Origin: Petrosia ficiformis
Taxonomy: Eukaryota; Porifera; Demospongiae; Haplosclerida; Petrosiidae
Length of the DNA: 64,000 nt
Reading direction: 5' to 3'
Assembly (NCBI GenBank): GCA_947044365.1
Contig: OX345636.1
Coordinates: 54,105,746-54,169,745, forward strand
Part shown: piece by piece, positions 45,712-57,669 of the stretch
Layout of the letters: every line of letters starts with the position of its first letter
Numbering within the stretch: position 1 is the first letter of the stretch
Program-made: the position numbers and the translations under genes
Notes under the pieces: generated by a model
Told to the model about the DNA's origin: nothing
What the model saw: the letters and a program-made list of their open reading frames with translations, nothing else
Databases searched by the model: none

Positions 45712-48700
45712 ATGTCTATATCATCCATAGGTATGACAAATACATCTATCATACAACAAGACTCACTTGAACATATACATCCAGTATCAGATTATAGAAA
45801 CAAATCCAGGATTGAACAAAAATTAAATATGTCATTTCCAATTTATGTGTATCCCCATGAAATACCTCAACATAGCTCTATACCTATTTCAACAATAGCT
45901 GAATCCACTCCTCTACAATCGTCTTGTAGTGTAGACAGGACTCATATTGTTTCTGCTCCTCATGAGGTAAGGGTATATCAAAACTACCTTAAAGCTCGTT
46001 ACCAGAGAAACCAATTTCCCACATATTTCAAACAACCTTCTCCTTCAATCAAAACATTCATAAATCTAGAGTTAGTACACAAGAAGAGAGAAAATAAACA
46101 AGAAAGAATTCAGTCAATGACAACCAAACTTCATGGAGATGTGACAAAATATAAGAACGACAGAACATCTATTGATATGAAGCAAATTGGTGAAGTAGGT
46201 GAAGATCAAAAACTTCCTCGTAATGTACTTATTGAAGGTGATCCTGGTGTGGGGAAGACTACTTTAGTATGGGAGATGTGTAAAGAATGGGGAGAAGGTA
46301 CACTACTACAACAATGGGATCTTGTAGTACTAGTACAACTTCGTGATAAGAATATTAGAAGTGCTACACATTTGCGTGATTTCTTTAAGTTTTCTCCAGA
46401 TTCACCAGTAAATGAGATTGTTTATCAACACATTCGTGACACATTTGGAGAACGAGTGCTGATAATTTTTGATGGTTATGATGAATTATCAAAATTGCAG
46501 AAGACTGAAACTTCAATATTTAATCAAATACTTGAGAGCACATTACTTCCATCTGCATCAGTAATAGTGACAAGTCGTCCTGTGGCAACTGCAACTCTTC
46601 CTGATGCTTTCAAGGATCACACACAACAACGCATTGAAGTTGTGGGATTTACAAAGAGAGATATTGACAAGTATATTAAATGTAAATTTTCTAACAATTC
46701 AGATTTATTACAAAGTTTCAAAGAGTACATATCATCTCACCAGTTCATCTTGACGCTTATGTATGTTCCTCTTCATTGTGCAATAGTAACTGACTTGTAT
46801 CAGATGTACTGGAGGAAAGGAAAGAAAGATTTTGCACCAAAGACCATCACACAACTCTATACTTGCTTTCTTCATTTGCTACTAGAACGATATCTTGACA
46901 ATAATTCTGTCTACGGACCACAGAGACTTCGTATCGAAATGTTATCCAAGTTGCCACAAGATGTGTATGATGATTTGTTGAAGCTTGCTCAACTGGCTGC
47001 TAAAGGTATTGAAGAGAAAGAGTATGTATTTGATGACCTCACCTATAACACTCTAGGTCTAATGCAGAGTGTTGATGATAATGAATCACATAACTCTATG
47101 TCAACATCATATAGTTTCCTTCATCTAACATTACAGGAGTATCTTGCTGCTCTCTACTGGTCCACACTCCCATCTGAAAATACATCTCATTTGTTCTTAG
47201 AATCATCATTGTTACCAGTATCAACATTTATCAAAAGAAAAGGTGAATTTCACAATGTTCACTTGCCATCATTACTTTTTTATGCTGGTTTAACGAAAGT
47301 TAAAAAAACACCATTAGAAGAAATCCTGTCAAACAATCATTCTTGTACTTACAATTTTCTTAGTTTATTGTTTGAATCACAAAACATAGAATATATTTCA
47401 TCAGTATTAACAGATAGGACTTATGAAATGAAGATAAAATCACACATGGAATCATATGTCACTGGATATGGTATTGCTAACAGTTCTTCTACAGCATTGT
47501 GGGAAATTGATATCAAAGAAACACGATTCATTAAAACACTAATCAATGGTGTTAATCATGCCACAAGTAGTGATGGAGGGAGTATATCTAAATTAAACAT
47601 TAGTGGAGGAGTTTTAAATTCAAAACATGTAATATTATCTCAACTTCAGCGATACATGACAAAGCTCACAGATCTTGATTTGGTTTTGAATGATATTTCT
47701 CGTGATAACATTGAAAAACAGTTTTTTGGATTCTGTCCTGCATTGAAAAACATTTGTATTTACACAAAAAAGAGACTACCATCTCTAAATGTTTTCCCAA
47801 AAATAACTAGTCTTACTCTTAAAGATGCTGTTGTAGATGATGCAGTGAGTACTGGACTAACAAATTCTATAACTCTAAAATCATTGAAGTTTCATAAATG
47901 TAAAATTGTAATTGATAGACAAGATGTATTGACAGAGAATAGTACATTAGGAAGTTTCACTTCTGATATTGCCCAACCATTAGCTGAAGAACTACATTAT
48001 AATACACAAATAGAATCATTAATGCTAAAACTTATCTCAGACTCTAAAGTTTTAAATACATTGATGTTTGGACTAATACAAAACAAGTCATTGTCATCAT
48101 TAGAACTGGCCAGTGTCAAACTGGATGTTGAAGGAGGCAGAACACTAAGAGATGTAATGAGAGAGGATACTACCTTAAGAAAAATGAAAATATCTTTTTC
48201 CATTAATTCTATTGATGTTGCTCAACCATTAGCCGAAGGATTACAGTACAACACAGGACTTCATACACTATCATTACATTACATAGATGCTAGTGGTGTA
48301 ATGAAAATATTGATTGAAGGACTATCATGTAATAATACAGTTCAAACCTTAGTGTTACATTGTATTAGTATGACTATTGAAGACTATCGACTACTGAATA
48401 ATAGTATTCTGAAAAAGAATCAAACATTGAAAAGTATTGTCATCTATATTAGAGGTTATCCTGATCACCTTACTGAAGAATTATCGATGGTTTATCAGTA
48501 AATATTGGATTAAAGAATATTGTCATATACTCTTCTAATCTTTCCTGTGATGATGCTAAGATGTTAGCTGACAGTGTAATGAAGAACATGAATAATATAA
48601 TCAATATAACATTACCTGACAAGTGTTCACAAGATCTGTCAGTATATTCATATCCTAAAAACAGAGTCAAGTACACGAGTGAAGGTATGTAGTTTAGTGT

Positions 48701-49061
48701 AAAGTCATAATAATCAATTACACACATTACATATACACTAATCATCTACTAATCACTACCTATACATACTTGTGTAATACTTAGTCAATATAATGTATGA
48801 TCAGGTGTACATCTCACTGATCTAGTGTACACTACACTAATCATGTACACATAATAGTCACTGATTCATGAACTTCAATCTTGTATCAAATCATTAAACA
48901 GGGTTTTATTTATGGTAATGTTTTGATTTCTCAAGTGACTACATTCACCTCCAATTTGAGTATATATGATCATGGATGATAATTAATTATAATATTGTAG
49001 TATATATACATATATTCCTTCAACAGTTAATGAATATATCCGGTCCTTATGGGAGTCATGA
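45712..49061 (+). CDS. NLR: NACHT NTPase with leucine-rich repeats
   Basis: A 929-residue frame runs from 45712 to 48501. Residues 1-165 are a linker without a recognised fold. NACHT follows: Walker A GDPGVGKTT (176-184), Walker B VLIIFDGYDEL (249-259, with the acidic DxxDE form usual in NACHT) and VIVTSRP (284-290). A winged-helix/superhelical region with SFLHLTLQEYLAALYW comes next, then degenerate LRRs from about 620 (PLAEELHYNTQIESLMLKL, LAEGLQYNTGLHTLSLHYI). The frame stops after LTEELSMVYQ, but DGLSVNIGLKNIVIYSS and onward is open in the next frame from 48486 to a G|GTATGT donor at 48684/48685, as if one base were missing near 48484. A last exon at 49027 adds VNEYIRSLWES and TGA at 49059. 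A CARD or Death domain would be expected at the N terminus; a possible TCCATAG acceptor at 45730 suggests that an upstream exon may supply it. It acts as a cytosolic sensor. Confidence 0.92.
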
Positions 49062-50409
49062 GCTCACGTTCAGTTCTACAGGTATGATAGAATGAACACT
49101 CTCTTTTCATTTTTAATACTAATCATTACACAATTATAGATACACATCACTATTAGCTTATCAGTATAATAACATGATCATAGTATGTATTTATTATTTT
49201 ATTAATTATTATTAATTTATTTTACAAAAGTCTTTAATAATTTCTCCTATACTATTCTCAGTGATCCTTATCTTCTTCAAACTTCCACATGTATAATAAG
49301 GACAAGAACAACGATTGCTCATTGAAGATAGGCAATTATGTATCTTAATAATTATGTGAAACTTGTGTTATCCCGTACACTACTACTACTACTCTCTGAT
49401 ATGACAAGAAGAGATTACGAGAATTTGATTCAATCTTTATTTTTATTGAAGTGAATAAATTATTGTTACTTAATTGTGTAAATAAATGTTTAAATCTCTT
49501 TGGAATTTTCATATCACTATAGCTTATGAGAATGGGAATGTGACTGGGAACTGGTATGAAACATTTACTATTAATTTAGTGGGGTCTGTTTTACTAGACT
49601 GGTTCTTCTTTGCAATATATCGTATAATAGCAATGGGAACACGTTCTTCAAATCCACTTGATGCAGTATACATTGTCACTAGTTTTTGAATCTGTGAATT
49701 AAAATAATAATAACACTAAAAATATCTATCATAATAATGAAAGCCATATAACATCATGATCACCTTTGCACTATATGTGGTACATTTTAAGTGATATCTA
49801 TCATGGTGTTATGGATATCGTTGCAGCCCACTGGGAGGTCACTTTTGCTTCATGTTTCATGTAAGCATATGAAATAATTAGAGTATATATGGTACTGTAC
49901 TATTACGATACCCTGTCTAGCCTATATACTGCCTATAGTGTAGTACCATATGTACTCTAATTATTTGATGCTGGCTTATAGAAGAATGAACAATCAATAT
50001 AGTACAAATCACATATGATATAGGACAGTATGTGTTATCATGGGTGTACACATTCAATGATAATCATACTATATAGGTCTAAAAATATCATTCCGTGTGT
50101 ATATACATGTACATGAACATACACAGAGCTATTCTATAACTATAACATCACAACTTCAGGTTTGTGATTGAATATATACTGTGATTTGAACTTCAAAAAT
50201 ACAAAACCAAACCAGGGTATCTCAGGAAGATTGACATATGAGCTATTCTAAGAGATGTCCACAGAGGTACACCTCCCAACACTCCAACCATAACATTTTA
50301 ATTACAGATGTTGTGTGGTTGCTTCTGGAGGTCTCTGAGATCATTTTTGAGTTTGAACAATTAACACTCACTTGTCTTATTAAGGTGGTATAACTATTAT
50401 ATACATTAC
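49062..50409. other. Intergenic region with a hairpin
   Basis: The frame at 49486-49689 has an acceptor-like CACTATAG near 49523 but no recognisable domain. At 49868-49966 AAATAATTAGAGTATATATG and CATATGTACTCTAATTATTT form a near-perfect stem around a 40-base loop, probably a small MITE. AATAAA signals near 49454 and 49480 could serve the NLR. Confidence 0.5.
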
Positions 50410-50639
50410 CTGTAATAAATTAAGACAGGTATATAGACTTATAATTTCCTCCATATCACGAAAACTCTGTTTCTTCATTTGTAAAAGCTTGCTTGCTTGT
50501 ATCATGGGATGAAGCATAGAGATCACACTACCATCCATTAACTCCTCCTCCATTAATCCATTCTCTCTTACCCATTCCTCTAATATATTCAGATTATACC
50601 TGTATAATATAATATGTACACACATAATTAAACACTTTC

Positions 50640-50985
50640 ATATAACAAACCTACATAAGTATAGCTAGAGTATAACAAAGAAGATGTACTTATGTAAGGA
50701 AGTGGTTTGTATATATACTATTAATTTTATTGACTACTTAAAATAGGAAGTACAAATGAGTATCCAGGAAGAGATACTACTTATAATAACAAGGATAATA
50801 AAAAACATTTCCAATAAAATGAAAGAAGAAGTAGGGATGTCAAAACACAAAAAGCATGCGAAAAAGGTTAGGTGGAACCCAAAATTAAACAAACCACTTC
50901 CATATAATCCTACATAAGTACTTATAAAGCAAAATACAAAGAGCTGTACTTATGTAGGGTTATGTGGAAGTGGTTCTTTTAGTTA
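50640..50985. mobile_element. ACATAAGTAC MITE
   Basis: AACCACTTCCATATAATCC and TACATAAGTAC at about 50897-50931 pair with GTACTTATGTAGGGTTATGT then GGAAGTGGTT at about 50946-50976. A further inverted copy of ACATAAGT lies at 50650-50700. Related copies are at 42430-42560 and a fragment near 31615. It lies in a myosin-relic intron. Confidence 0.65.
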
Positions 50986-50997
50986 ATAAAATATACC

Positions 50998-51135
50998 ATT
51001 CCAGCATCATCACCAGCAGTCGAAAGATTGTTCAGCATAGTGGGTAAAACTTATCGACCTGACACATGTCTCCTATTAAGTGACTCAAGATTTGAACAAT
51101 TGATGTTTAATTGTGATGTTGTTTCTTGTAAATAA
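50998..51135 (+). pseudogene. hAT transposase C-terminal fragment
   Basis: The frame IPASSPAVERLFSIVGKTYR then PDTCLLLSDSRFEQLMFNCD ends in a stop at 51133. This is the hAT dimerisation motif (S-S-P-A-V-E-R-L-F-S .. R .. L .. E-x-L-M-F). Nothing of the catalytic region is left upstream, where a MITE abuts it. Being under 60 codons, it is easily missed. Confidence 0.85.
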
Positions 51136-51770
51136 ATGTTTATTACCAATTGTCCAAAGAAAAGAAAAGGCTTGAGCTTGGACTTAAGCCTTTTAACCAA
51201 GGGCTTGAGCTTAAACTTAAGTCCAATTCAAATTAGATGGGCTGGGCTTGAGTTTGAGCTTGACAAAATTTGAGGGGCTTGAGCTTGTGCTTAAGCTCTT
51301 TTTGTTTACAAGGCTTGACCCAACCCTGGTATCTACATGATGTTACAAGAGATGTATATGTACATGTTGAGATTGTTGATATATGTACATGTACACACAT
51401 GTACATGTGTAGATTGATACATGTACATGTAGATACATTCATGTAGATACATGTAGATAAATGTAGACATATGTAGATAAATGTAGATGCATGTTGATAA
51501 TTTAGTGTTGTTTAGTTTGACAAAAATGATTACTTTTGGTTATAGTTATAGTATGCTTTATTTCTAAAACCTTAAGTTTAGTTATATGTAGTTTAATTAA
51601 CTAAAATGATACTAAGTTTACTAAAAGGGTTTTAGTTTTAGTTAACTAGCCAATTTTCATTTTAGTTATATACATGTAGTTCAGTGTTTTCAATAAGAAA
51701 AAAAGCAGTGGGCCAATCTGGCCCATATCATTGATCATTCTGTGCCAGGATCAAATCAATTGCACCATCA

Positions 51771-51932
51771 CTAATCATAAGCCTCCTTATTAGAAATCAA
51801 TGCATTTAACATAGAGACTGTTGAACCAATAGATGACTGATCTTCTGATGTTTCCATGAAATATTCTTCTGATTCCTTGGATGATATAAATTTAGTTAGG
51901 AGACACTGCTTTTTGCTAGCAGGTTCAGCCAT
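51771..51932 (-). CDS. Small ORF starting after a splice-like site
   Basis: A 53-codon frame (MAEPASKKQCLLTKFISSKE .. NALISNKEAYD, stop) directly follows GTATAG|AAAATGG. The leader TATAGAAAATGGC is also used by the MATDKP exon at 40242. The basic KKQ..LTKFI start resembles the N termini of zinc-finger transposases. Function unknown. It may be a transposon leftover. Confidence 0.3.
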   Translation of the reverse strand: MAEPASKKQCLLTKFISSKESEEYFMETSEDQSSIGSTVSMLNALISNKEAYD

Positions 51933-52073
51933 TTTCTATACAAATAACATGTGTTTATTGTGTTATTGCGCATTAAAAGTTGAAATTCCTTACTAAAATA
52001 GATTTTAGTTTTAGTTATAGTTAACTAAAAGCAACACATACATGTACATGTAGGTTTCTTCAATACATTAATT

Positions 52074-52673
52074 CAATAGTCTGGCAAGACCAGCCGCTTC
52101 TATACTTCGAAATAGAGGGTCTGGGGAACTGTAATACAACATGTATTTCCGGGCATCAATATATGATGCCCCGATCAAATCACGATATACAGTACCATAT
52201 TAAATGTAAAATTACATATTAGAAAAAAATGGACCTCGTCAAGTGCTTGACAAAAGCCTATGAGTATCTCCCTCCCAAAAATAAGCAGAGAGAGGATGTG
52301 GATATTTTTTAAAGGGGAAAGATATGTTTGTGTGTCTTCCAACAGGGTTTGGGAAAAGTACATGCTATGGAATTCTTTCAATTTGATTAATGGTACTGCT
52401 TCCAGGTCAATAGTTTGTTTGTCTGATTAAGCCTGCAGTGTTGGTATTTCTGTGCTCTTTGGATATAGAAGTCCTTTTAAAAAACATCACAATTTATCCA
52501 TCTCACAAAACCTTCCTGTATTTCGGTACAGTCTCTATGCCACATGCCAGGCAACATGATTATTGTTGAATTTGTATGGTTACCCTACATTCCAACGAAA
52601 CTACTTGTTGTATTACAGTTCCCCAGACCCTCCTTTTCAAAGTATAGGAGGGGCTGGGCTTGCCAGACTATTG
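52074..52673 (+). mobile_element. TIR transposon with RecQ-like helicase remnant
   Basis: Inverted ends of about 63 bases: AGTCTGGCAAGACCAGCCGC .. GGGTCTGGGGAACTGTAATA at the left, and its complement at 52606-52673. Inside, ATG at 52230 opens MDLVKCLTKAYEYLPPKNKQ then REDVDIF, a stop, and RGKDMFVCLPTGFGKSTCYG. The PTGFGKST is a helicase Walker A in RecQ-type context. The rest of the helicase is gone, so this is a deletion derivative. Truncated relatives are at 2925-3115 and 27225-27420. Confidence 0.75.
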
Positions 52674-53564
52674 GAATATATTGTCACTGTAATGATGTCT
52701 GGTCTGAATGTGTGGCATCATCCTAGTGACAATATATTCCATGTACTGCAGGAGAAGGTATGTTATATGTAACTGTTTTGTAGAATGAAATGGAGCATAA
52801 AGGTCTTGAAAACAAAAGGCAAACTGTTAATTGTAGAATACCAACTTGATGTTCACACATTGTCATGTGACACTGTGGTTACCACATGCTATATATTGGC
52901 ATTTGATATTTAGCACTATCATTATATAAATAAATAATTATATATATTGAGTATAATACCTTTAATATTTTAAGTTGTCTCTTAGCTCTCCATACACGTA
53001 CACAACATTGTACTCTAACAATACTCCTCTTCCTCCATTCAACTCGTTCTCTTCCTTTCCTTCCTCTCCAAGTCTTCTGAATGACAATACATGATCTCGC
53101 AAGACATACGATATGTGGACTGTATCTTAATAGCAGCTCTGCTCTGACGAATATAATGAGCATGTCTAGTGAAATAGAAACATAAGTGATTATAATTATT
53201 AGTACTTTACGAATTACATTCACTTTTTGTTGGAAAGCTTTGAAGGCAATTTCTCACATTCATCATACCACTAAGTTATTAACACACCTATAAATTATTA
53301 TATATACCTCATTACATTTTTATATAAACCATATTTCTTTAATACTATTGTATCCTATCCCAACCATTGTGTAAAGGAACCTCTAAATACTGTATGTGGT
53401 TGGTATTATGTAGAATACCGAGTGTTTGATGAGTCATTTTATTCTGTGAAGATTTTGGACAACATCCGTCCTTCACTAAATCCTGGTTGTTGGTATAGTC
53501 AATACTTATACTATCTGGTTGATTGGATTAGTGTTTCACCAAAATTTAATAAAGATTTTATTAT

Positions 53565-53665
53565 AAGAATGAAATGAAACTGCACATGATGGTCCAGCCT
53601 TGAGGCCTTCTTCGGATGAGAAGAAGACCTCAAGGCAGAAAAGTCAGGTGCAGTTTCATTTTTAT
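53565..53665. mobile_element. Nested palindromic element
   Basis: Outer arms AATGAAACTGCAC / GTGCAGTTTCATT enclose an inner hairpin GCCTTGAGGCCTTCTTC / GAAGAAGACCTCAAGGC with loop GGATGA. It is inserted in a myosin-relic intron. Confidence 0.7.
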
Positions 53666-53972
53666 TGACACACATGCAATACATTCTTAAAGGAATCAGA
53701 AGGTAGGTGCAATATTGGATTTGTATCAGTTATCAACATAATTATATCTAAGTCATGATATCAGTTTATTGGAATATAGCATCACTACTCAAAATAGAAC
53801 ACTAACATGTTCTCTCATATTCAGTTATATTGGAGAGACCCTGAGCAAGACTATGATCTTCCTTGCATGCTTAAATGTCACTTTGATGGACGGTTACTGT
53901 ATTCTCCTAATCATATGATGCAATTCTTGCTTGGTCATACTCACTCCTATGATGTTTATCATCTACCTGGTA

Positions 53973-54334
53973 GAGCTGGGCAATAGTGACATTTTTAACT
54001 ATCGCGATATTTAATAGATAATTCAATGGACAGTGAATACTATCACAATAGTGAATCTAAAATTTGGATACAGATTCTGAGTACTTTCTACTTGTGACAG
54101 AGTCCGTACACCACTCTTACAGCCCTCCGATAGCCAGCTCTTTCTCAAGACAGAAATATTCCTTACCATCTTCACATTTTGTTCATGTGGTTGTGGGTTT
54201 GTTGAGGCGAGATGATGTCAAATGCACATGCCTGTAACCACATGTCCACTATCACGATAGTAGGTATCACTGTCATGATAGTAACACTGGTGATAATGAT
54301 AGTCACACTATCTCCTCTATCGCCCAGCGCTATT
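53973..54334. mobile_element. hAT-like MITE (GCTGGGCAATA ends)
   Basis: The ends TAGAGCTGGGCAATAGTGAC and CTATCGCCCAGCGCTA are inverted and of the widespread GCTGGGCRATA type. The interior is rich in CACTATC/GATAGTG. A scrap of the same family (GATAGTGATAGTAGCACTAT then CGCCCAGCCCTA) lies at 60778-60809. Confidence 0.7.
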
Positions 54335-55385
54335 ATCTAGTACATTGATATTAACCTTCTTGCTAGCAGTCCTCTAGTGTATCTCTGAATTCCTTTCACT
54401 GCTATACACACTCTCTTATATTGTCTTTGCTGACTCCATCCTCTAATATGAGCTTGCAATATAACACAACTTTTATGAATCTTGTCTGCTCTTAGTTTCT
54501 CAAGATAAGCCACCTATTATCAAATACAAGTAATAAAACAATGCATGATTCATAATCAACATCCCACATGATCACAGTACATCATAACAAGTTAGTAAAA
54601 TAATATTGTTTTGTAAATAAACTATTGATATTTGTGTAGGTGGATAGTTACAGTGTGTAAGCATGTTATCAAGATGTCATTCCAAATACAGTGCATCCTC
54701 AGTTATCTAAACATATTCGTTGATGGTACACTTAAGAAATCTTTGGATAATTGAATTTGTTCAGATAAGTGAAATCAATTAATATTAATTAAATTCAATG
54801 CCAATTATACAATAATCATCACAGTTATTATGAATTTATGATCATGGACAAAATTCCTGTACTTGTCTATTTAATTACCTGTTTATGTACATGTAACCAT
54901 AAGCCTACAAATATCCAGCTTCCACTAAAACTATTCTCTTCCATTTCTGGACTCTACAAGGTTCTGATGCTACATTTATTTTGTAGTTACACAATTGTCA
55001 CATGGCTTTCGTAATTATGAGTAGCCTTTGAAATTTATGTTCCAATAATCTACTAGGTGGCGGGTAATCGAGAATCAGATAACTGAGAATGCACTGTACT
55101 ACTATCACTAGCCAATAGAATAAATTAATAACCGCGAGGAATTTTCAAAAGACTTTTGTTATTAACTTTTCGTTCATGTTTGTTCAATACTGACAAGACT
55201 TCAGTGTAATAGTCTACAGGTACATGTAGCTTGTACTACTCAACACTAATGAAGCCAAACAACATTCCAGTAGCACATACAAAAGACCATCTTGTGCAAT
55301 ATAATTAATAGATATACCATTATACACTCACTTGACCAGCTCGAAAAAATATCTTTCTTTTTCCCAACTGGTATTTATCTGTGTC

Positions 55386-55683
55386 CTGTAGAAGTATAAA
55401 TATATTGTACACATATCACATTATCATCACATGACATATAAACACATAAATACTCATATAAATGTATTAATATTATAATATAAATATCAAATGAAAATCA
55501 AAATGCTAATAACATAACTACACCGCAAGTAATGTTTGAGAAAAAGAAACAATCACATGGTATACATGCTGAAGTCACATGACATGAAGATCACGATGTA
55601 AACATACTTTGATAAATAATGCACTGACACATAAATTTTACATAATTCTTCCGTCTCTCATCCCAAGAGAGAAGGATTACACA
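55386..55683. other. Myosin-relic gap
   Basis: The loop between ..CERYTC and DTDKYQ that class V myosins have here was not found. The stretch is AT-rich without an exon. Confidence 0.4.
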
Positions 55684-57476
55684 TGTATATCTTTCACAAA
55701 ACTCACTATACACACAACGAGATGGAAATCCAGCAGAACTTATACGAATAGTCTCAAGAGCACCACACACACTTAACTGTTCCACTACTCTTTGAGGATT
55801 GAATCTAGATAAATAGACAACATGTATATACATGTATATTATATATTCAATATATTTTGAAGCACAGGCCAAATTGTGTCAACAATTTGCAATGCATCTT
55901 GAGCCTATTAACAAACAGTTAATGCTGTTAGTGACAATATAATCACAAACAACTGCACCATTTGGCCCAAAGAGAGAACTGTGCAGTGATGAATAAGAAG
56001 GTCTTTGAGCCAGTAGCATGCCATATAAGTTTATCAATCAGATGAACATGTTTACATGTTAATCAAATGTATACAACCATTTTTACAGACAAACCAATGA
56101 ATTTTAGTTTATAGGAATACTACTAGCTACCCATATAAAATCCCCAAACAGCAAGTGTTTATAATCAAGTTCTTTCATTCCATGTCTCGTTACATTCCCA
56201 AGTGAAAGTCATGTGACAGATATATAAATGTCGGAGTCATTACTCACTCAAATGGAAGTTTCATGTCATTTGGTTTGATACATCGTATATAATGAGGAGT
56301 GGTTGAGTTAAGAATATTCATTAGTTCAGATAGACTCTCTCAAAACTACAGATACAAAAAAATACATTAAAAAATAAATGAATTTACTCCTTAATGATTA
56401 ACTATTTGTAATAGGAATCAATTTTGATCAATTCAAATCACTCAATCATTAGTGGATAATGCTGTGTTGACTCAAATATTATACATACCTGTGATCCTAC
56501 ACTGATTTTTCCAATAGCAGATTTTGAATTGGGATCTCTTAATAAGTTTGATATGAGCTTGCTTGAATAACTCAACAATAAAAGAATACTGCAGTATTAA
56601 AATTATAATTAACATTAATTGATTCAATACATACATAGTCGTCATATACAATCAGTACACACATGAATACTCAATACTATGCCATACTCAAAATTTGAAT
56701 GGACATTAGTTATATATATATATAATATTATAGTTAATTGAACTCAATTGATTCAATACACATGTACATGCATATATAATCAAGTAATCCAGTACACACG
56801 TGAACAGCAGACAATTTGACCATTATACTTTCATTAACTAAAATAATATTGGGCTTACGGTTTTAGTTTTAGTTAAGTAACGGCACATATAGAAGCCCAT
56901 TATTGGCCAATTTTCATTTTACATAGTTATATTACACATAATTACAGTAGACTAGTACTTTAGTAATAGTTTAGTTAACTAAAAGTCACAATGCCTTGCT
57001 GAAAGGGGTTTTAGTTATAGAGGGGACATGTCCCACTCCTGTACCTCCCTCTTGCCATAGGCCTACAGTGCCTTCCAAATTGAAAAACTGACTTCTAAGG
57101 CCATATAATTATAATATCACAGTGTATGATGTGTTATCCAGTTAGAATATCTTACTTGTGACTTTTGTAATATTTCTAAGTGTTCAGGTATTATAGCATC
57201 CATGTTCTTATGTACAAAATCTTGAGTCTCAAGTCACAGTATTGAATATTAAATGAGGCAGTGGAAGTCCTTGGTTTAGAGAAATGAGATTGTACTGTCT
57301 CTTCCTGATCCTCATTACTGTAATACACCTTTTTTTCATCACGAACTCATCATCACAGTGTTTTATACATCATGTTCACTGTACGAGAGAGAATATACAC
57401 TTTGTCTCTTTTATCTTGCCACGAGTTTTTGTTTATTTTAGCATACTCCTTGTAATTAAATAATTTATGACGTAAC

Positions 57477-57547
57477 GCACGTCACGCACGTCACGTAACG
57501 TAACGTAACGTAACGTAACGTAACGAACGTAACGTAACGTAACGTAA
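57477..57547. repeat. (CGTAA)n microsatellite
   Basis: About 11 repeats of ACGTA/CGTAA, preceded by ACGTCACGCACGTCACG. It is a CpG-dense island in AT-rich DNA. The CpG-richer stretch 57570-57640 (GGCGCCGACTGGCCGATGAG), with a GTGAGT donor near 57668, could be a promoter and leader exon of a plus-strand gene. Confidence 0.6.
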
Positions 57548-57669
57548 AGGACTAATTGTAAATATTAAATTTTGCGATAAGCTGGCGCCGACTGGCCGAT
57601 GAGACTACTACTAATCAGGGCATTACTGGCTTTTTCTCGCTGTTGATCACTTAGGAAGCACATATCAAG

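Larger units (their letters stand above)
50410..57220 (-). pseudogene. MYO5: Class V myosin relic
   Basis: Minus-strand exons in order: 57220-57156 (FVHKNMDAIIPEHLEILQKS); 56570-56489 (NSKSAIGKISVGSQ); 56345-56248 ([31 protein letters not shown]); 55804-~55684 ([28 protein letters not shown]); 55385-55332 (DTDKYQLGKRKIFFRAGQ); 54513-54356 (VAYLEKLRADKIHKSCVILQ, IQ motifs); 53165-52960 (more IQ motifs ending VQCCVRVWRAKRQLKILK); 50599-50410 (DIL cargo domain, YNLNILEEWVRENGLMEEEL .. LHPMIQASKLLQ). The third exon joins in phase but reads F-TGA-E-S, an in-frame stop at 56342-56340. The IQ exon changes frame around 53100. The first two thirds of the motor and the coiled coil are missing. Intact class V myosins carry vesicles along actin; this copy cannot. 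Confidence 0.88.

Noticed and set aside
53565..53665. GGATGA-containing hairpin as a ribozyme
   Set aside because: The invariant CUGANGA is not present. The structure is a plain nested palindrome.
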